DNA of 64,000 nt from Stenopsyche tienmushanensis (lineage: Eukaryota > Arthropoda > Insecta > Trichoptera > Stenopsychidae): contig WACJ01000503.1 of the NCBI GenBank assembly GCA_008973525.1, positions 620,001 through 684,000 of the forward strand. Direction: 5' to 3'. Made by a program: the position numbers and the translations under genes. Under the pieces are notes generated by a model, which ran no database searches, was not told the DNA's origin, and saw only the letters and a program-made list of their open reading frames with translations. Below, in pieces: positions 1 to 13,593 of the stretch (the first letter of the stretch is position 1; the number at the start of each line of letters is the position of its first letter).

Positions 1-781
1 TTTTTAAAATTTAAGTTTTAATTTTTTTTATTGAGGATAAGATGACGAAAAAAAATGTTTTTTGTTTTGAGGAAATTTACAGGAAAAAGGAATAATTTGG
101 AACAAAACAACAAATGGGGAAGAAAATCAATTGTTGATGAACTTCTGAAGAAATGTGTCAGAAAGTCAAATTAAAATGTTTCAAAAGGCGATTAATATTA
201 GCTTGTCAATAGTAACAATTAGTGATATTATTCATAAGAAACATGTATTTAGATTAGTAGAAGATAAAACCTAAAAATATCGACTTCTTCATGTAATAGT
301 AATTGAGCACTTTACGTACCAAATAAAAATTAAATTGAAAACTTTACCAGAAAGATCACAACAGCTATATAAACTGACTGAAATAAAGTACAAAATATTG
401 TATTACCATAACTAGAAAGACATACCCACACAAAAACTTTTTTGCATGAAGCCATCAATGAAAAAGACAAGGGAAGTTCTTTAAAAGCACCAGTGTATAT
501 ATGTGCAAAATGTTAGACTTTTTAAAAAACTTTTTAAAATATTAAGAAATAGATAAAGCTACGCTGATCAGACTTAATGAACAAAAAAATAAATAAAATA
601 CTCCTCGTGTTCATAATCAATATCATGGAATGAATATTCAATAAGTCGTTATTGTAGAATCAATTTCTTCTACCTTTTATATTATGGTAATGATGATGAA
701 TACATTAAATTATATTTGTAAGCTTTTTGCAATATTTTCCATGATGTAATTTTTATGGGACCATTACCAACAATTTTAACA

Positions 782-1030
782 TGGTTTTTCATAGTGTATA
801 TGTATTTAAAAAAAATGTGTTCGCCAGCCACAACCTCCTCTAGATTTTAACCCAAGACAATTGAGTTATGAGTCTGATCGCTTAAACACCGGACTACCGA
901 TACTTTGATGTGGTTTTCATAGCTTATAATGATATGCGTTTTGAAAAAAATAGATCCTCACCACATCTCTTGTAAATTTGAACTCATGACGACTGAGTAT
1001 TGAACCGCTAAATCGCAGGACAATTTAGAC
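782..1030 (-). repeat. Tandem duplicate of a tRNA-like (SINE-head-like) remnant
   Basis: Two diverged units of about 125 bp lie head to tail (about 782..909 and 911..1030). Both begin TGGTTTTTCATAG / TGGTTTTCATAG and share an A-rich stretch and a following block. Read on the minus strand each block resembles a tRNA-derived SINE head: a GTTTAAGCG or ATTTAGCGG A-box-like stretch, an anticodon-like region (ACTCATAACTC / ATACTCAGTC) and a GGGTTAAAATC or GAGTTCAAATT B-box-like stretch. Neither copy can fold as an intact tRNA by eye, so these are repeat remnants and not tRNA genes. Confidence 0.55.
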
Positions 1031-2046
1031 ATATTATCAATTATGATCCAATCTTACATTTGATCTAATCATATAAGCTTAAATAAAATTTACGCTAATG
1101 TGATTGCATTAGAATAGAAATATAGGTGGCTTTAATAATTTGCTTAACATATATTGAAACATGTCATGAAATCTTAAGGATTTACATTTAAATTAGCTAA
1201 CCTAGCTGCCGGTGATGGAGATTTGAGAAAATTTGCCGTAATGTCCCAAATAAAAAGGCAATTCATTTGAACTCGTTGAAAACAAAAGTTGAAAGACAAA
1301 AGTTTCACTTGAAACCTACAACCTGTGAGCGAGTGTCTTCTTTTATTTGAATTTTCACGGAGTCTTCTAAGTTATTTTATCCCCAACCCCCCGTGCGTAT
1401 TCATCACGCCTCGAAGGCTACGCAATTTTCCACAGCCCGAAAGTTAACAATTTTTTCATATTATTTTTTATTTTAAATTCCCGGATTAAATTCTTTGATA
1501 CTCTGCGTCGGCTCACAAAAAACTTTATTGATTTTTTCAAAGTACGTCGGTTATGTATCCATTGGACTGTGATGTGGTAAATTGAGGAGAAATTCACCTG
1601 GAGAAGACCATAATGGATGTTCTTAACACTCAAGGGGAGCAATTTCCTTTTTGACGCCACCGTCTCAACTCATCAATTCGATTAATAATTATCTTTGAGC
1701 TCGCAAATTGAAGGCACACCGGTGATAATTGAAAATCTCTAGACGCTCTTGCCTTTCAGACCTCAGTGATCAAATGTGCTCACCCTGATCAAATTATATA
1801 AATCAAGTTATATTGCAAATTAATTTCAAAATGTGTCACCCAATGGTGAAATGCACAGTTATAAATTGACGTCAATTTCAATACATCCGCTATAATCGAT
1901 GCGCAAATGCATGAATAAATACATGGAACTATTACGCAATTTATTCGATGAATCAATTATATCGCCGTCATTATTTTAAGCGCTTTTCCTAGAAGCATCG
2001 TACGCTTTTTCCTCATACACAATTTTCCATGAAGCCTCAGTATTAA

Positions 2047-2158
2047 TATATAGCAGGCGTCTTTTAAGGCACACTATTAATCTTTGACACCATCAGTTCG
2101 TAGGCACTATCCGTTATCTTTTTTTTTCGTGTTTGACTTCACGTTTGACACTTTTACG
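2047..2158 (+). promoter_or_regulatory. Possible promoter and untranslated first exon
   Basis: TATATAG (2047..2053) is followed by an initiator-like ATCAGTTCG around 2092..2100 and then by a consensus splice donor, TTTTACG|GTAAGT, with GT at 2159..2160. The stretch between has no ATG-led frame. The spacing of TATA to initiator (about 48 bp) is unusual, so this is only a suggestive arrangement. Confidence 0.15.
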
Positions 2159-3115
2159 GTAAGTTGACGAAGCATATTTTCATGTAATGGTTGTAATTTG
2201 TGTTTTTCGGGACGCTTTAAAGGAGCTTAAAATAAATCATAATGCTTCGATTCGATTAAAACGTGACGACACGTATGCATCAATTGTCGATTTTTCACCC
2301 CCTATCCCCCAGTTTACACGTACTCCAAGAATATATATTTAGACTGTCGAGCGAAATCAATTATAATTTTGACATACTAAACATAGTGAAATAAGGGCGT
2401 GCATGATTAGTTTAAATCAGATGTTTCAGATTTCTCAAGAAAAAAATATTTTAAAAAGTTATTCCCGTGCCAAAGTTAGTCAAACTAATCTTTAAAAAGC
2501 CCTTACATTTCACAATCAATGCATGATTAATTAGTATTCTCCGTTAGTCGCCATGTATTTCAGAATGCATCCCCCGTGATTTACCTGTGTAAATTAATGA
2601 TATTTGAGACATTTACCATTTATTTTATCCACATGCTTTAGTTATTGAGGTATCTAGGTTTGTTGCTATTCTAGATCTAATTAACAGTAAGCAATTAATT
2701 ATTACGTTTTGGGTTGTTTCCTCTACTTGTTATAACGTATCATTATTTTTTTGCTTGTTGTGGCATTTCGTAGGTTTATGAATAATTGTAAAAATATTAT
2801 CATTTGGAGATTTTAGTATTTACTATAAAAATATCAAACAAGTGTCAGTGGTAGATAAGAGTCTTAAGAAGCGATCTTTAATTTAGAGACCCTTTGAAGT
2901 AGAACAAGCAAACGGCTAAAGCAATAGCATCCAATCTCTCGCAACAAAGGAGATTGAAGAGATCCGAAAGAGGCTTTAATCAGTTGTTTAAGTTTTATGA
3001 AGAGGCGTAGCCTCTTTGAAGCTGCGAACAAAAGCGTCCATTTTAACAGTCCACTAAATCTGGCACGATACATCACTGTCCCCGGCGAGTGTCATAAAAG
3101 GAAAACGCAGGAACC

Positions 3116-3505
3116 ATGGAGGAGGAAACAAATGACGTAAGTGGACGTGCCGGCCTTTCCAACCCCATTTTTCAACACTCACACGTCTCGACCGACTCCA
3201 TCAACAGCCCTTTGTCGACGCATCGCACCCCTATATATTTACTTCTTCCGACGATAGCCATAATGATGCCTTTGTATACACGTCACTCTCCATCATCCCC
3301 CCCAGCCCACTCAAATCGTCATCTGGGCCAACAATTAGCAAATAACAATGAAAGCAAAGTGATAAATATGCTTTTTGGACCAGTGGTGTCTTTGCCCAAG
3401 CGAAAGAAATGGATGCCATCCACTCCGAAACTGAAGCAACAGCTGTGGCGTGAACGTAAGCAGATTTACAACGAGCGTGTCAAAATTGCGACCCACAGCT
3501 TATAA
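3116..3505 (+). CDS. Hypothetical 129-residue ORF, unassigned
   Basis: An uninterrupted ATG-to-TAA frame in a patch with clearly higher GC than its surroundings. The ATG has strong initiation context (ACCATGG). Early codons often end in C or G (for example GTC TCG ACC GAC TCC ATC AAC AGC), and an AATAAA hexamer at about 3534 follows the stop closely. The protein starts MEEETNDVSG, has a Ser/Pro/His-rich middle and a basic C-terminal part (LPKRKKWMPSTPKLKQQLWR) that could bind nucleic acid or serve as nuclear targeting. I recognise no domain. A good donor (GAC|GTAAGT) eight codons in means that it could instead be a short first coding exon. The middle third also reads plausibly in another frame, so a frameshifted old gene is a third option. 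Confidence 0.35.
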   Translation: MEEETNDVSGRAGLSNPIFQHSHVSTDSINSPLSTHRTPIYLLLPTIAIMMPLYTRHSPSSPPAHSNRHLGQQLANNNESKVINMLFGPVVSLPKRKKWMPSTPKLKQQLWRERKQIYNERVKIATHSL

Positions 3506-6500
3506 CTTATAATTTAAATTTTCATATAAAACGAAATAAAATCCAATTCTCCTTTTATGTTTCAATTTACAACAAACACTATAGCTTTGCTTGAACAAAT
3601 CTTGCATATTGGTGAGTATATTTACGTATTAAAAAGTGTATTATTCAGTGCTGATTTCCAAAAATAAAAATTAACATTCGTAGAAAAAATTATAATAGTC
3701 CAAAATGAAACATAAAAAAAGTGCAAAGGTTCTAATGGCATTAATATAAAATAATAGCCAAGTAAAACTAATAACAATTAAATATTTGTAAGTAATGTAA
3801 GTTTTTCAATCATAGTCTTCTAAAATATATTCAGTATCATGTTTGGTTGTAGGAATAGCTTTTCAATCATTTGAAACAGCGAGTGATCACGAGGAAGGAA
3901 GATTTTGCTCAGGTCATTATATTACAACACCAATACTATTAAAAATGCACTTAATTTTACACCAGAAAAATCTACAATAATTTATACCTACTCGTAATGA
4001 CTTAATAATGCGTATGAAATACTTTTATTAAGAGATACGAAAAATCCTGATTTTTTTTTAATTTGCTCAGCAAAGAATCTCATGCACATACACATTGTGT
4101 ATTAATTGCTGAATAATTAAATTTAAAGAGTCAAAATCAATTTATATTATACATATGATTCATAAGGGTGGTAAGAATATTACGCGGAGCTTATTGAACA
4201 AAACAAATAAACTATCGAGCTTAAGAAAGCTCGATACGCGTACTCGATCAAGGTTGTCAAGCATTTTGGTCGGGTATAAAAGAGATGCAAACAGTCAGAG
4301 TAAGACCGTTTTCAGTTTATGGTTTTTGAAAGGAGTCTGACCAATTACCGTGGCCATGAGAAGAGGTGTTCTTCCCGCCGATTTCCTCAATCTCGTAACT
4401 GTGTCTATCTCTAAGCGTATTGATATATAGAAGTTGTATTGGCATCAATCTATTTTTTTTTTTCTGCGGCCTCTTTCCGCTATTCGATAGTGCACGAACT
4501 CACGCAATTGCCTAAATCTGATATAAAATGATCGTTCGTGTGGTAAATTTGACAAGATTCCATATGAATGAATAATTTAACTTGAGAGTGTCAAAAAATG
4601 AGTAGACTTTTCGTATTAAAGTAGAATGGGCATATTATTGAGCCTAATGTAAATAGTTCACCTAGGCGCGTTATATTGGGTGGTTTGAAATGCGTCCTGC
4701 TGCGCTAGATGACGTGGGGTCGTATGGTAATTTAATATAAGAATTGGCATGTCATGGCACGGCTCAGTGCCAACGAATCTTGCTCCGAACGAAAGATTTA
4801 TGTAAATTTGCAAGTAAATCAAGAATATCTTCCAGTTGATCGACTACGCGGCATGGCGAACATCGTCAATATGAACGCAACGCAATATCCGCCATTTGAA
4901 TAAGATAAGAAGGGAGAAACACGTGGAACTACAATGTCGCAAAAAATACACGTGCCATATTGGAAAATAAAAGCCCACGTGTATACAAGCCGATGATTGA
5001 TTCCCGTTTAAATGATGGAAACTCTTTATGAAATGAACGAGAAGCTCCGTTTTATATAGGTTCAACGCTATGACTCACTGTCATCATTGTCGAATCCATC
5101 TCGCAAATTCAATGAATTAAATCCGACAATCGATCAAAGTCGTCCATTTTAATTTGAAACTTGAAGAGTAAATAGATAAACGGCGAACATTAATGGCAAA
5201 AGTTCGATTGCTTCAGGGAAATAATGCTCTCTAATACGTCTGCTTGTTTTCGTTGGAGCTGAAACAATTATTTCCAGAGGAAAACATTTCTCGTGTTTAC
5301 TCCCTACTTAATTTATTATCGTGCATTATATCAATCCAACCTGCATCAATTTCTTCCAGGATTCCAACAAGAAAACGTCGAGTTCTTCTACAGTAACCCA
5401 ATAAAGTCTGGGGCGTGGAAATATATGAGCTTGCGATTTCCCCTCACAAAGAGCAACTGATGAAATCGTAAAAGACGTGTTGTGAAAAATGTAACGAAAA
5501 GTGTTTCGAGGATTATTGAGGGTGTTGGTTGCAAAGCTTTTCATTTGATGACAGCTCGAAAATGCCGGAAAAAGACACATTATTTATGTTTACGTCGTAT
5601 ACATCATTCATTTCCACACACGGTGATTCGAAAATAATCTTCATCCAAGAAATGACGCGAACAATCAACTTGAAACAAGCATGATATTAATATATCATAC
5701 AACTCACAAAATGGAAAACATACCCTATATCATACGAATGAATTAATAGTATATTTTATTAAAACTGAAAACTAAACGATCTTTTAAGAATCCATTTATT
5801 TTCTTAGTATTGTGTATTTCAATACCCCAATCTTCAATCACTATAAATGTGTGTTATATTGACATTCATTCAATTTAAATTTTGATCGTTTACATTCAAG
5901 GCAATGAAAAAGTATAGTCACTTCATGCAAATACAAAAAAAAATCGTGACCATACGATCACGCTTGACTATATAGGAGATATGTATTATACATAAAAGTA
6001 TACTATGTTTAATTTTTAATAAATCATTGTTTGAATATTCCAGTAGAAATGGAATAAATTAAGTAATTACTATTGCTGTTAATAAACCTTGCAAAATGCG
6101 TTTCAATTATATATGCATTTACATAAAAACAGATTAAATTTTAAATTACTATTCCAATTTTACATATATTTTTAAAGCAATTAATTCATAATAGCAAAAC
6201 CCCATTGCAAAAATACTTCTTTAACTTAATTTATAAGCTAAAATAAATAATACAATTAAATTTATGTATATTATTAATACTTCGCGCACTCATATATAAT
6301 TGGATTGTTTTTCAAATTAATCATCTCAAATGCGATATCCCCAGATTTTGTGGATTTTTAAAAATAAATGCTAAATCTAATATCTTTTATACATGCGAAA
6401 TTTTCAACTAGTTACACTACACGTGAAAGTCTGTAGGAAATTACCACATCAAAAAGAGATTCCCATGACGATTTCTGGTGCAGTTAGTCTTCGTTTGTTA

Positions 6501-9500
6501 AATTAATATGTCACAATAAGACGACAAAAGTATTTTTTGCTTTTGATGTGTGAAATAAATATTTAATTCTACTGGTGTTTCTTTTCGTATTTTTAATGCA
6601 GTGGAATTTACTGTATCTAATTACAAATTATTGTAATGTTTTACATCGTTTTGCCTATACATCTGCCACTGCGCCAATCAACTTTCAAATCTGCAAGGAA
6701 ATCTATCAGGATTTATTTGAAAATAATAATTATATTTTTTTTCTTATTGTGTCATATGTTTGCATATATGATTTTATCGCTACAATAATTATTTTTGAAG
6801 ATCCTAGATCTCTGTTTAAACTTGAATTGAGACAATCGAATAAAAATTACTATACGGATTTGGGTTTGAACTTTATAAAAATATACCAGGATCTAATCTT
6901 CTTTACCGATCTGTATCCCTTAATTAAATTTGCACAATTATTAATTTAAATAGCAACTGACTTTTATCAGAAGTACAAAAAAATAATTTCTTTCCATATT
7001 ACGAATTCTATTTACTTTTCATAAATATATATATTTTTTAATACAAAAAGTAATCATTTAATGGTACTCCCAGGTAAGTAGGCCAAATTTAGTCCCAATT
7101 CCCAACACTTATTTTGGGTCATGTAATTCTTGAAATGTGTAGCAGCACGATGTCGTAGCTAAATTGAAACCTGCTCTCAGTTGACAAATGTTTTACATGT
7201 TCAAATTAAACCTTGAGAGGATAAATTAATTTCTTAAATATATTTAATATATATAATACATTGATAATGCTTTCATATCACGTCCATTGACATCAATATT
7301 TTTGACATCAGTTGTATAACACTTTACATTGAAATGCTTTTAGCAAGCTTTTTAGCCTTAATAGGCTATGATTCTAAAATACTTTCAAAAAATACAAAAT
7401 AGAATGAACAACTGGGTTGCTTTGATATCTCTGCCGTTATATTTATATTTGATTTTTAGGAAGCCAGAAAATTATTGTGAAAATCGTAATTTAAGCAAAA
7501 TATTATGATTTTCCGTTCACGCTTCATGTTAAATTGATGTTTGATTTTCTTTTTGGTATAATAACATCGAAACGCGCCTTATGTGTAAGCCCTATGTTTA
7601 CGTTAGCGGAAGTATTATTACTTAAAATAAATTTTCATTAAGGGCTAATTTTGGCTTCACTCTACATATTAAAGGCCAAATGTTACTTTTGGCTGCCTCT
7701 CGCAAAACGCCTTTTATTTTTCTTTTGACAACTTTTCGTATAAAATAAGTTTGAGCCTTTGTATGTTTTCATCCATTCCATGTGAGCTTGTAACGCGCGA
7801 ATTTTTCACAAAATAAGGATACGTGTATATTTTCGCCATTAAATAAAATATATCGCTGGATGAGTGAGGAATACTTGGAAGAATACATATTTATCGGGAT
7901 GGTGTTTTTTCTTCTTTTTGGGGAGCTTTTGAATGTTAAGCGTGATTCGTTTTACCCATAAAACGTAATTTATAGAAGTTCCAATGGCCACCTAAAAGTA
8001 ATCTAAGAAGTCTTTATTTCAAACGATTCAAATGTAGATAAACAATATGAAATCATTTAAAACTTATTTCTATTACGGAAATCATCTGATTGAGATCGAT
8101 TCATTTCTCACTGATAACAAAAATTTCATCACCAATAATTAAAACAATCTTATGAATTCCAACATTCATTTAAAAGTTCTTTGAGAGAACCCCAAAGCCT
8201 GAGAGAGCCATCATTATTGATTATTCGAATTCTTTGCATCCTTTCCTTTATTAAGTGTCTTCCCTTAGACCCTCAATTTACCCTATTTAATTTGAGAAGT
8301 CGATCCTTTTACACGGTAGGTATCAAATTGTTCAACGGGTTTGTAGCGTCAAAGAATGCAAACATCTCTTAAATAACAGTACAACAAAAATAATACTTTT
8401 GAAACTTAAATCGAAAATTAATTTAAGTAAAATTATTACTAAATACTCTTGGCTGAAAAAGTATTGCAGCTTGAAATGTCTAATTAATTTGTACAAATTA
8501 AAAACCTTCCTGTCCAATTTCATATGTAGAACAATTACGTCAGTCTTTTTTAAAATTATCATTTAATTGCGTAGTCAAATTTAAAGCCAGAAAATACAGT
8601 ATAATCATACATAAAAGTAAAATTGTATAAAGACGATCAACAAATATATATTATACTTAAATTGATGATTAAAGATCTCTCTTAAATTTTGTGTATCCAA
8701 AATATTATAATAACGGATAATCAAAATTTTCAAACATAATGCATTTTGGGAGAAATCTACTAATATGCAGAGCAATACGGTTGCATCTGTACAAATTTTA
8801 TTTTATACAATAAAAATTGATTTCTAAAATTTTTCGAGAAATGAGAATTCTCGATTTTGCATATTTCTTAAAAAATAATTCTCGTGAAGAAACACTACAT
8901 GCAAGTAATTTTAACAGTTTTCACAGAATTAACCATAATCATAGGTCATTATTAAATTAACTGTTAATTAATATTGAATAAATTTCAATGTTTAAAGCTA
9001 TCGTCATTTTTTCCTATATTTATTTAATTGTAAATATTTATATTATATTGTGACATCACCCTTATCATAAGTATAGTTCCATACAATTCCATAGCATGAG
9101 TCATTTTATTAATATGAAATATCATATCAAAGATCTTAGAATATTCAACTAGAGTCCTCCTCTATTAGAAAGGATAATTTTATCCTTTGGTGTGAGTATG
9201 TGACTCCGGAAAAAATACTAATAGTAGATAGCTATCTAAAAATACTTCAATGATTGGAGGATGGGACATTTTAAGGAATGAAAGCATGGAAACAAGAACA
9301 TTTTAAAGGGATGCAAGGCACGGACATTGATAACACATGAGCGGATCAGTAGAGTTCGAATTGTAGTACTTCAGCAGAATGCTAAACATTACATAGACGA
9401 AGGATATAAAAACGACATGAAAACCGGACTGAGAATTTTCGAATATCGTTAAATTGAATACTTCAGATACATGATCCGCGATCTGAAGTGCTGCCTTCTA

Positions 9501-12500
9501 TAAATCATTAATCAAGACAAAATGAAAGATAAGTAATAGTCGAGATGAAAAAAGTTCTAGTAGCTATGGGTAATGCAAAACTGAACACTCCAATATTAAA
9601 AAAAAACTGTTTCAGCTTACCAAAGACAAGGAGTATTTCATTCTTAAGACCAAGACCATATAGAACTTCTTTTGTATCGTTGTTGTAGAGTAATCATAAA
9701 AAATATATAAAAAGACCATTTTAAATACACATTTTTGAATGGTTCTTTAGTCTATATAATAAAATTTTATGAAATGTTTTTGATTTGAAAGATATTTCTA
9801 TTGCTAATGGTCTTTTGGAGAAAAATCGATGTGAATGAAGTTCAATTAATATTCATCTGAATAATAAATCAATAATCGATATTGACAATGCCAATTTAAT
9901 TAAAATCTATCTTAAAATCCATTTATTATCTCTCGTTTGAACGTTCATTTATCGTAAATATTCTCAGCCTTTTAATTTGTTTGATTGCTTAGAAAAATAT
10001 TCGCCGAGCAAATTTCGCGTGAAAAGAACTTAATGAATTAATTTTCGGAAACAATTGTCAACATTGTCTCCACCACAAGCATTTGCTATTTTAACGAAAC
10101 AACTTAAGTTCGTTATTCCAGTAAAAAAGTTGTCTTTTTTCCCATTTCCCATAGTATTTTTGCGAGTTTGTTTCAATTTAATAAAAAAGTTTGATACAAA
10201 CAAGGAAAATTATCTCGCGAAATAAGCCTTTGTGAAAAGTTTTTAATGGATCGCTATCAGAAAGCAATCACCGAAAGCTCGAAAAGCTTTACACTTTTCA
10301 TAACCTTGATTTTCTCATTTCTCTCCGTGCATTTAAGCATAGGCATGATTTTTCTTCGACTTTTCTCATGAAACTTTGAAGTCAATTCAAAGAAGAAAAT
10401 TATATTTGAACCGCCGTAATTGATCAACTTTCTCGGGGAGAAATATTAACTTTGCTTTCGTGTAAATTGGATGTGACAAGATGAAATATGGCGATATTTA
10501 GCGCATATAAAAATGAAAAATTTGTATCGTTTCTCATTTGCGGCGAAGGATACTTACGGAGTTTTTGCCTTTGTCGGGGTCCTGAATTGAAAATGTTGAG
10601 CAGTTTCTACGTGGATAAATTCGTCCTGATTTGTTTAACTGTTTGCTCGCTTTGTTTATTTGTCTTGTGATTAAGGAAGGTCTGGTTTATTTAAAACCTT
10701 CGCCTTGATTACATGGCCGTTGTTGCGGTTCTGGTGCCACAAGCAATTAAAGAATCTACTAACTTCGTCGATGTGGATCTCAAACTTTTTGCAATTAACA
10801 CGTTTCAGACGGAGTGAGCGAGCAAAATGGGGAATGAAGATGGAAAACTTGTTTGTAAATTATGATCCTAATTATTATTTACAGTTTTCGTAACATAAAA
10901 CTCGACCCAAAATCAGAATTTATTTTGGTACTTTGCAACATATTCTTGAGAGTTCATAAACTTGTAACATGAAAATGAAGTGTAATTTAAACTTCATTAC
11001 TTGAATTATAAATCTAAATCCTTTAAATCATCCTTTGTAAAAAATCACAACCTTTAACAGAGCTATATATTAATATATGTACATGTTTTTTTTTAACAAA
11101 TTCAAAATATTTATTATTTAATTAATTTAAAACCATCAATATGAAAGTCATCAAATGTTCTCACACGATTTGAGTATTGTGGAGAATCCGTTTACGCCAC
11201 TTAAAGACTGATATAATATTTCTATTACCAAATGCTTCAAAACTTTATTATCATAGCTAAATATAAAATCTATACATCAGGGAAAAATTAGAATGGAGTG
11301 AAGAAGAATACAACATGCTACATTTATTTGAGAGAAAATATAGCATGTTCTATAATGATATGAATTTTGATTATTATTATATTAAGGAAATAATACTTAT
11401 AGCAAGAATCAGATTATAGAAGTCAAGATACTGATGAAAAAAGCTCTAAAAATGTCACTAATAAGAACACTCCTTATAGAAAGCCATATATAATATTAAT
11501 GTTTAGTGATTTTGATCATATTTGTCTCAATATACGTTTTTTTTTCTTAGATACAGGGAGAAGAAAACTTCCTTATTTAAAATGTGCACCCCGGAAAGAC
11601 AGTTATCCCGAGAAGAATAAGGTGGCATTCATTCGAAAGAGCGGGATAATGTTTTTTGTAATGAAGGTTTATTAACGATAATGCAGAGGACTGTCTTTAA
11701 ATTGCTCTCTCTGTATCACACAAAAAATAATTTTACTAATATTTCTAATGTTATTCATTTAAAAAAAATGGTAGATTCCCTGCAGCAACCTGCATAAAAA
11801 TTGTACCCGATTTTTCCACACTAGTTCTGTTTTTTATGTAATACAATATTTTAATCATTTTATACAGAGATTTATCTGTATTTGTATTTTTTCAATTCAT
11901 TTTTATATTTGTTTTGAAAACTGTTTTGAAAAATTCCAGGAGTACATAGTACATAATATTTTTTGCAGAGATGTATAGCAATTACGCCATATGAAAATCC
12001 ACCATTTTTTCATTCATCTTCTTCAGAAAACTCTATTTAAAATTACAAAAGGCACTATTTAGATTTTTTTTCGGAAGCCTTAATCTCGCGTATCTCATTA
12101 CGGAGCATTTCACCGTGTCGTATAAATCGTCTCCAAGAATGACAAGACGAAGTATCACATTTGACTCTGCGCAGATATGATGGATGAAAGTATTTACTGA
12201 ATATTTTATTCGCTGAAATAGAAAGGAAAGTGAAGCTTAGTACTTTGAGATTTTTGAGGAGAGGAAACATATGAAAAGGAAATGGTTTTTTTCCTTTTTT
12301 TTTCAACATAAGTTAAATGGAAATAGGTCAGAGTGATCGGTGAAATATACATATTCGCAACACAAAACACCGCAATTTTGCGGCTTTCGCCGAGAACCTG
12401 GAGTTCGTATCCAGTATTTTAGGGTTCGACCTTTCGCAACTTGAAATACTTTTTTCACAAAATAAACTCTTTGACTTGTTTCAATTCATGAACTGCGATT

Positions 12501-13225
12501 TATCGCAAATAAATAAATGTCACGAGGTTATTAAATAAATCAGAAATGGATTAAAATCAAATAATATGTCTATGTTTTGAAACAGTAGGGTTTATATATT
12601 TTATATTGACTTATGATTGAATTTATTACACGTCTTATTTTAGTCTAGAGCCCTTAATTTAAATTTATCAATGGTATACAAGTAGTCATCCTATTTGTAT
12701 AGACTGCGTAAGATTTATAATATTAAATAAATAAATAAGTGCACTTACTTTTAAGCATAGATAATGTCAGATATCTGAAATCTGCCATTTTAATTTTTTT
12801 TAAATTATCCATATCATGTAAAAAAATTGGAATTAAATTATTTTTATTGATAAAAAAATACATAGAGTGAGGTGGTTAAATAATCAAACCGATAATGCAA
12901 AAACCTACCTTAGAACTTATTTTTTATCCAATATTTTCAACTTTTATATTTACATAATGCTGCAATCTGGTCTTCCAATGATAAAAAACAGTGATGATAT
13001 ACTTTCTTATATGCTTTAAGGCGTCTTCTCACTTTAGGTGCCTCAAAAATAGGCTATTTTCACGATTTTTTTTCGAAGATTTTCGCTAAAAATTACGAGA
13101 TAAAATGGATCTTATGTAATAAACACATCTTTCAAGTACATGAAAAAAAAAATATTTTTATTTTTTTGAACAATTATTATAATAAAACAGTAGCATCGAA
13201 AAAGCAGTGTAGAAATTTTATGTTC
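3506..13225. other. Noncoding AT-rich region
   Basis: The stretch holds the hairpin/TATA patch at 4.2 kb and otherwise low-complexity AT-rich DNA. Chance ORFs at 6575..6949, 8181..8372, 10488..10670 and 12055..12309 resemble no family and lack splice or codon support. It could be an intron of the CUB gene or intergenic. Confidence 0.6.
4213..4282 (+). promoter_or_regulatory. Perfect 10-bp hairpin upstream of a TATA box (promoter-like)
   Basis: The arms TATCGAGCTT (4213..4222) and AAGCTCGATA (4227..4236) are perfect complements around a 4-base loop. A strong TATAAAAG lies at 4275..4282 and an initiator-like TTCAGTTT at 4311..4318. The TATA-to-initiator distance (about 39 bp) is a little long for an arthropod core promoter. 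The block could be a gene promoter or the core of a solo LTR; no gene or LTR ends were recognised around it. Confidence 0.3.
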
Positions 13226-13541
13226 GTGGCTTGTTGATGGTATCTCCGAGATGGGTCATTTGAAACAAAAAAATAAAACAGTTTTAGATTCAGTATATCA
13301 GTGGCTATAGCGCATATTATCAGATTTTTGATATTTGCGAAAATAACAAAATAGCGCACGTTTTACGAAAAAGTACAAAAAAAACGCGGTTTTTTTTGCA
13401 GTTTTTTGTAAAAAAAATTACCTAAAATCAAAATTTCAAAAATCTGATGATATGCGCTATAGCCATAACTATGAAGAATATGTCATTCAAATTTCATGAC
13501 AATCGGCCGGATAGCTTCCGAAATTTCATCAACAAGCCACC
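13226..13541. repeat. Imperfect long inverted repeat (foldback), part of a MULE-like relic
   Basis: The left arm (about 13226..13340) and right arm (about 13428..13541) are inverted copies. Both carry GTGGCTTGTTGATG at the outer edge and GGCTATAGCGCATAT followed by ATCAGATTTTTGA at the inner edge, with indels between. The roughly 90-bp centre is A/T homopolymer-rich. The repeat abuts the Mutator-like transposase fragment at 13594..13816, so it is probably the non-coding flank or a terminal repeat of that element. Confidence 0.6.
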
Positions 13542-13593
13542 GAAAAATCTTGTTTTGAGATTTGAGAGAGAATGAGAGTTTTGAGAGACGCGT

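Larger units (their letters stand above)
1..3115. other. Noncoding AT-rich region
   Basis: Apart from the tandem tRNA-like repeat and the possible promoter-like segment near 2.05-2.16 kb, I see no gene. The minus-strand openings at 1418..1660 and 2864..3076 have no recognisable motifs. Confidence 0.6.

Noticed and set aside
6575..6949. 124-codon plus-strand opening, one of the longest in the window
   Set aside because: AT-rich codons, hydrophobic and Asn/Tyr/Ile-rich composition, no motif, no splice or start context; fits chance in AT-rich DNA.
10488..10670. Opening with a signal-peptide-like hydrophobic run (FVLICLTVCSLCLFVL), considered as the first exon of the CUB gene
   Set aside because: It stops directly after the hydrophobic run and there is no usable donor before the stop.
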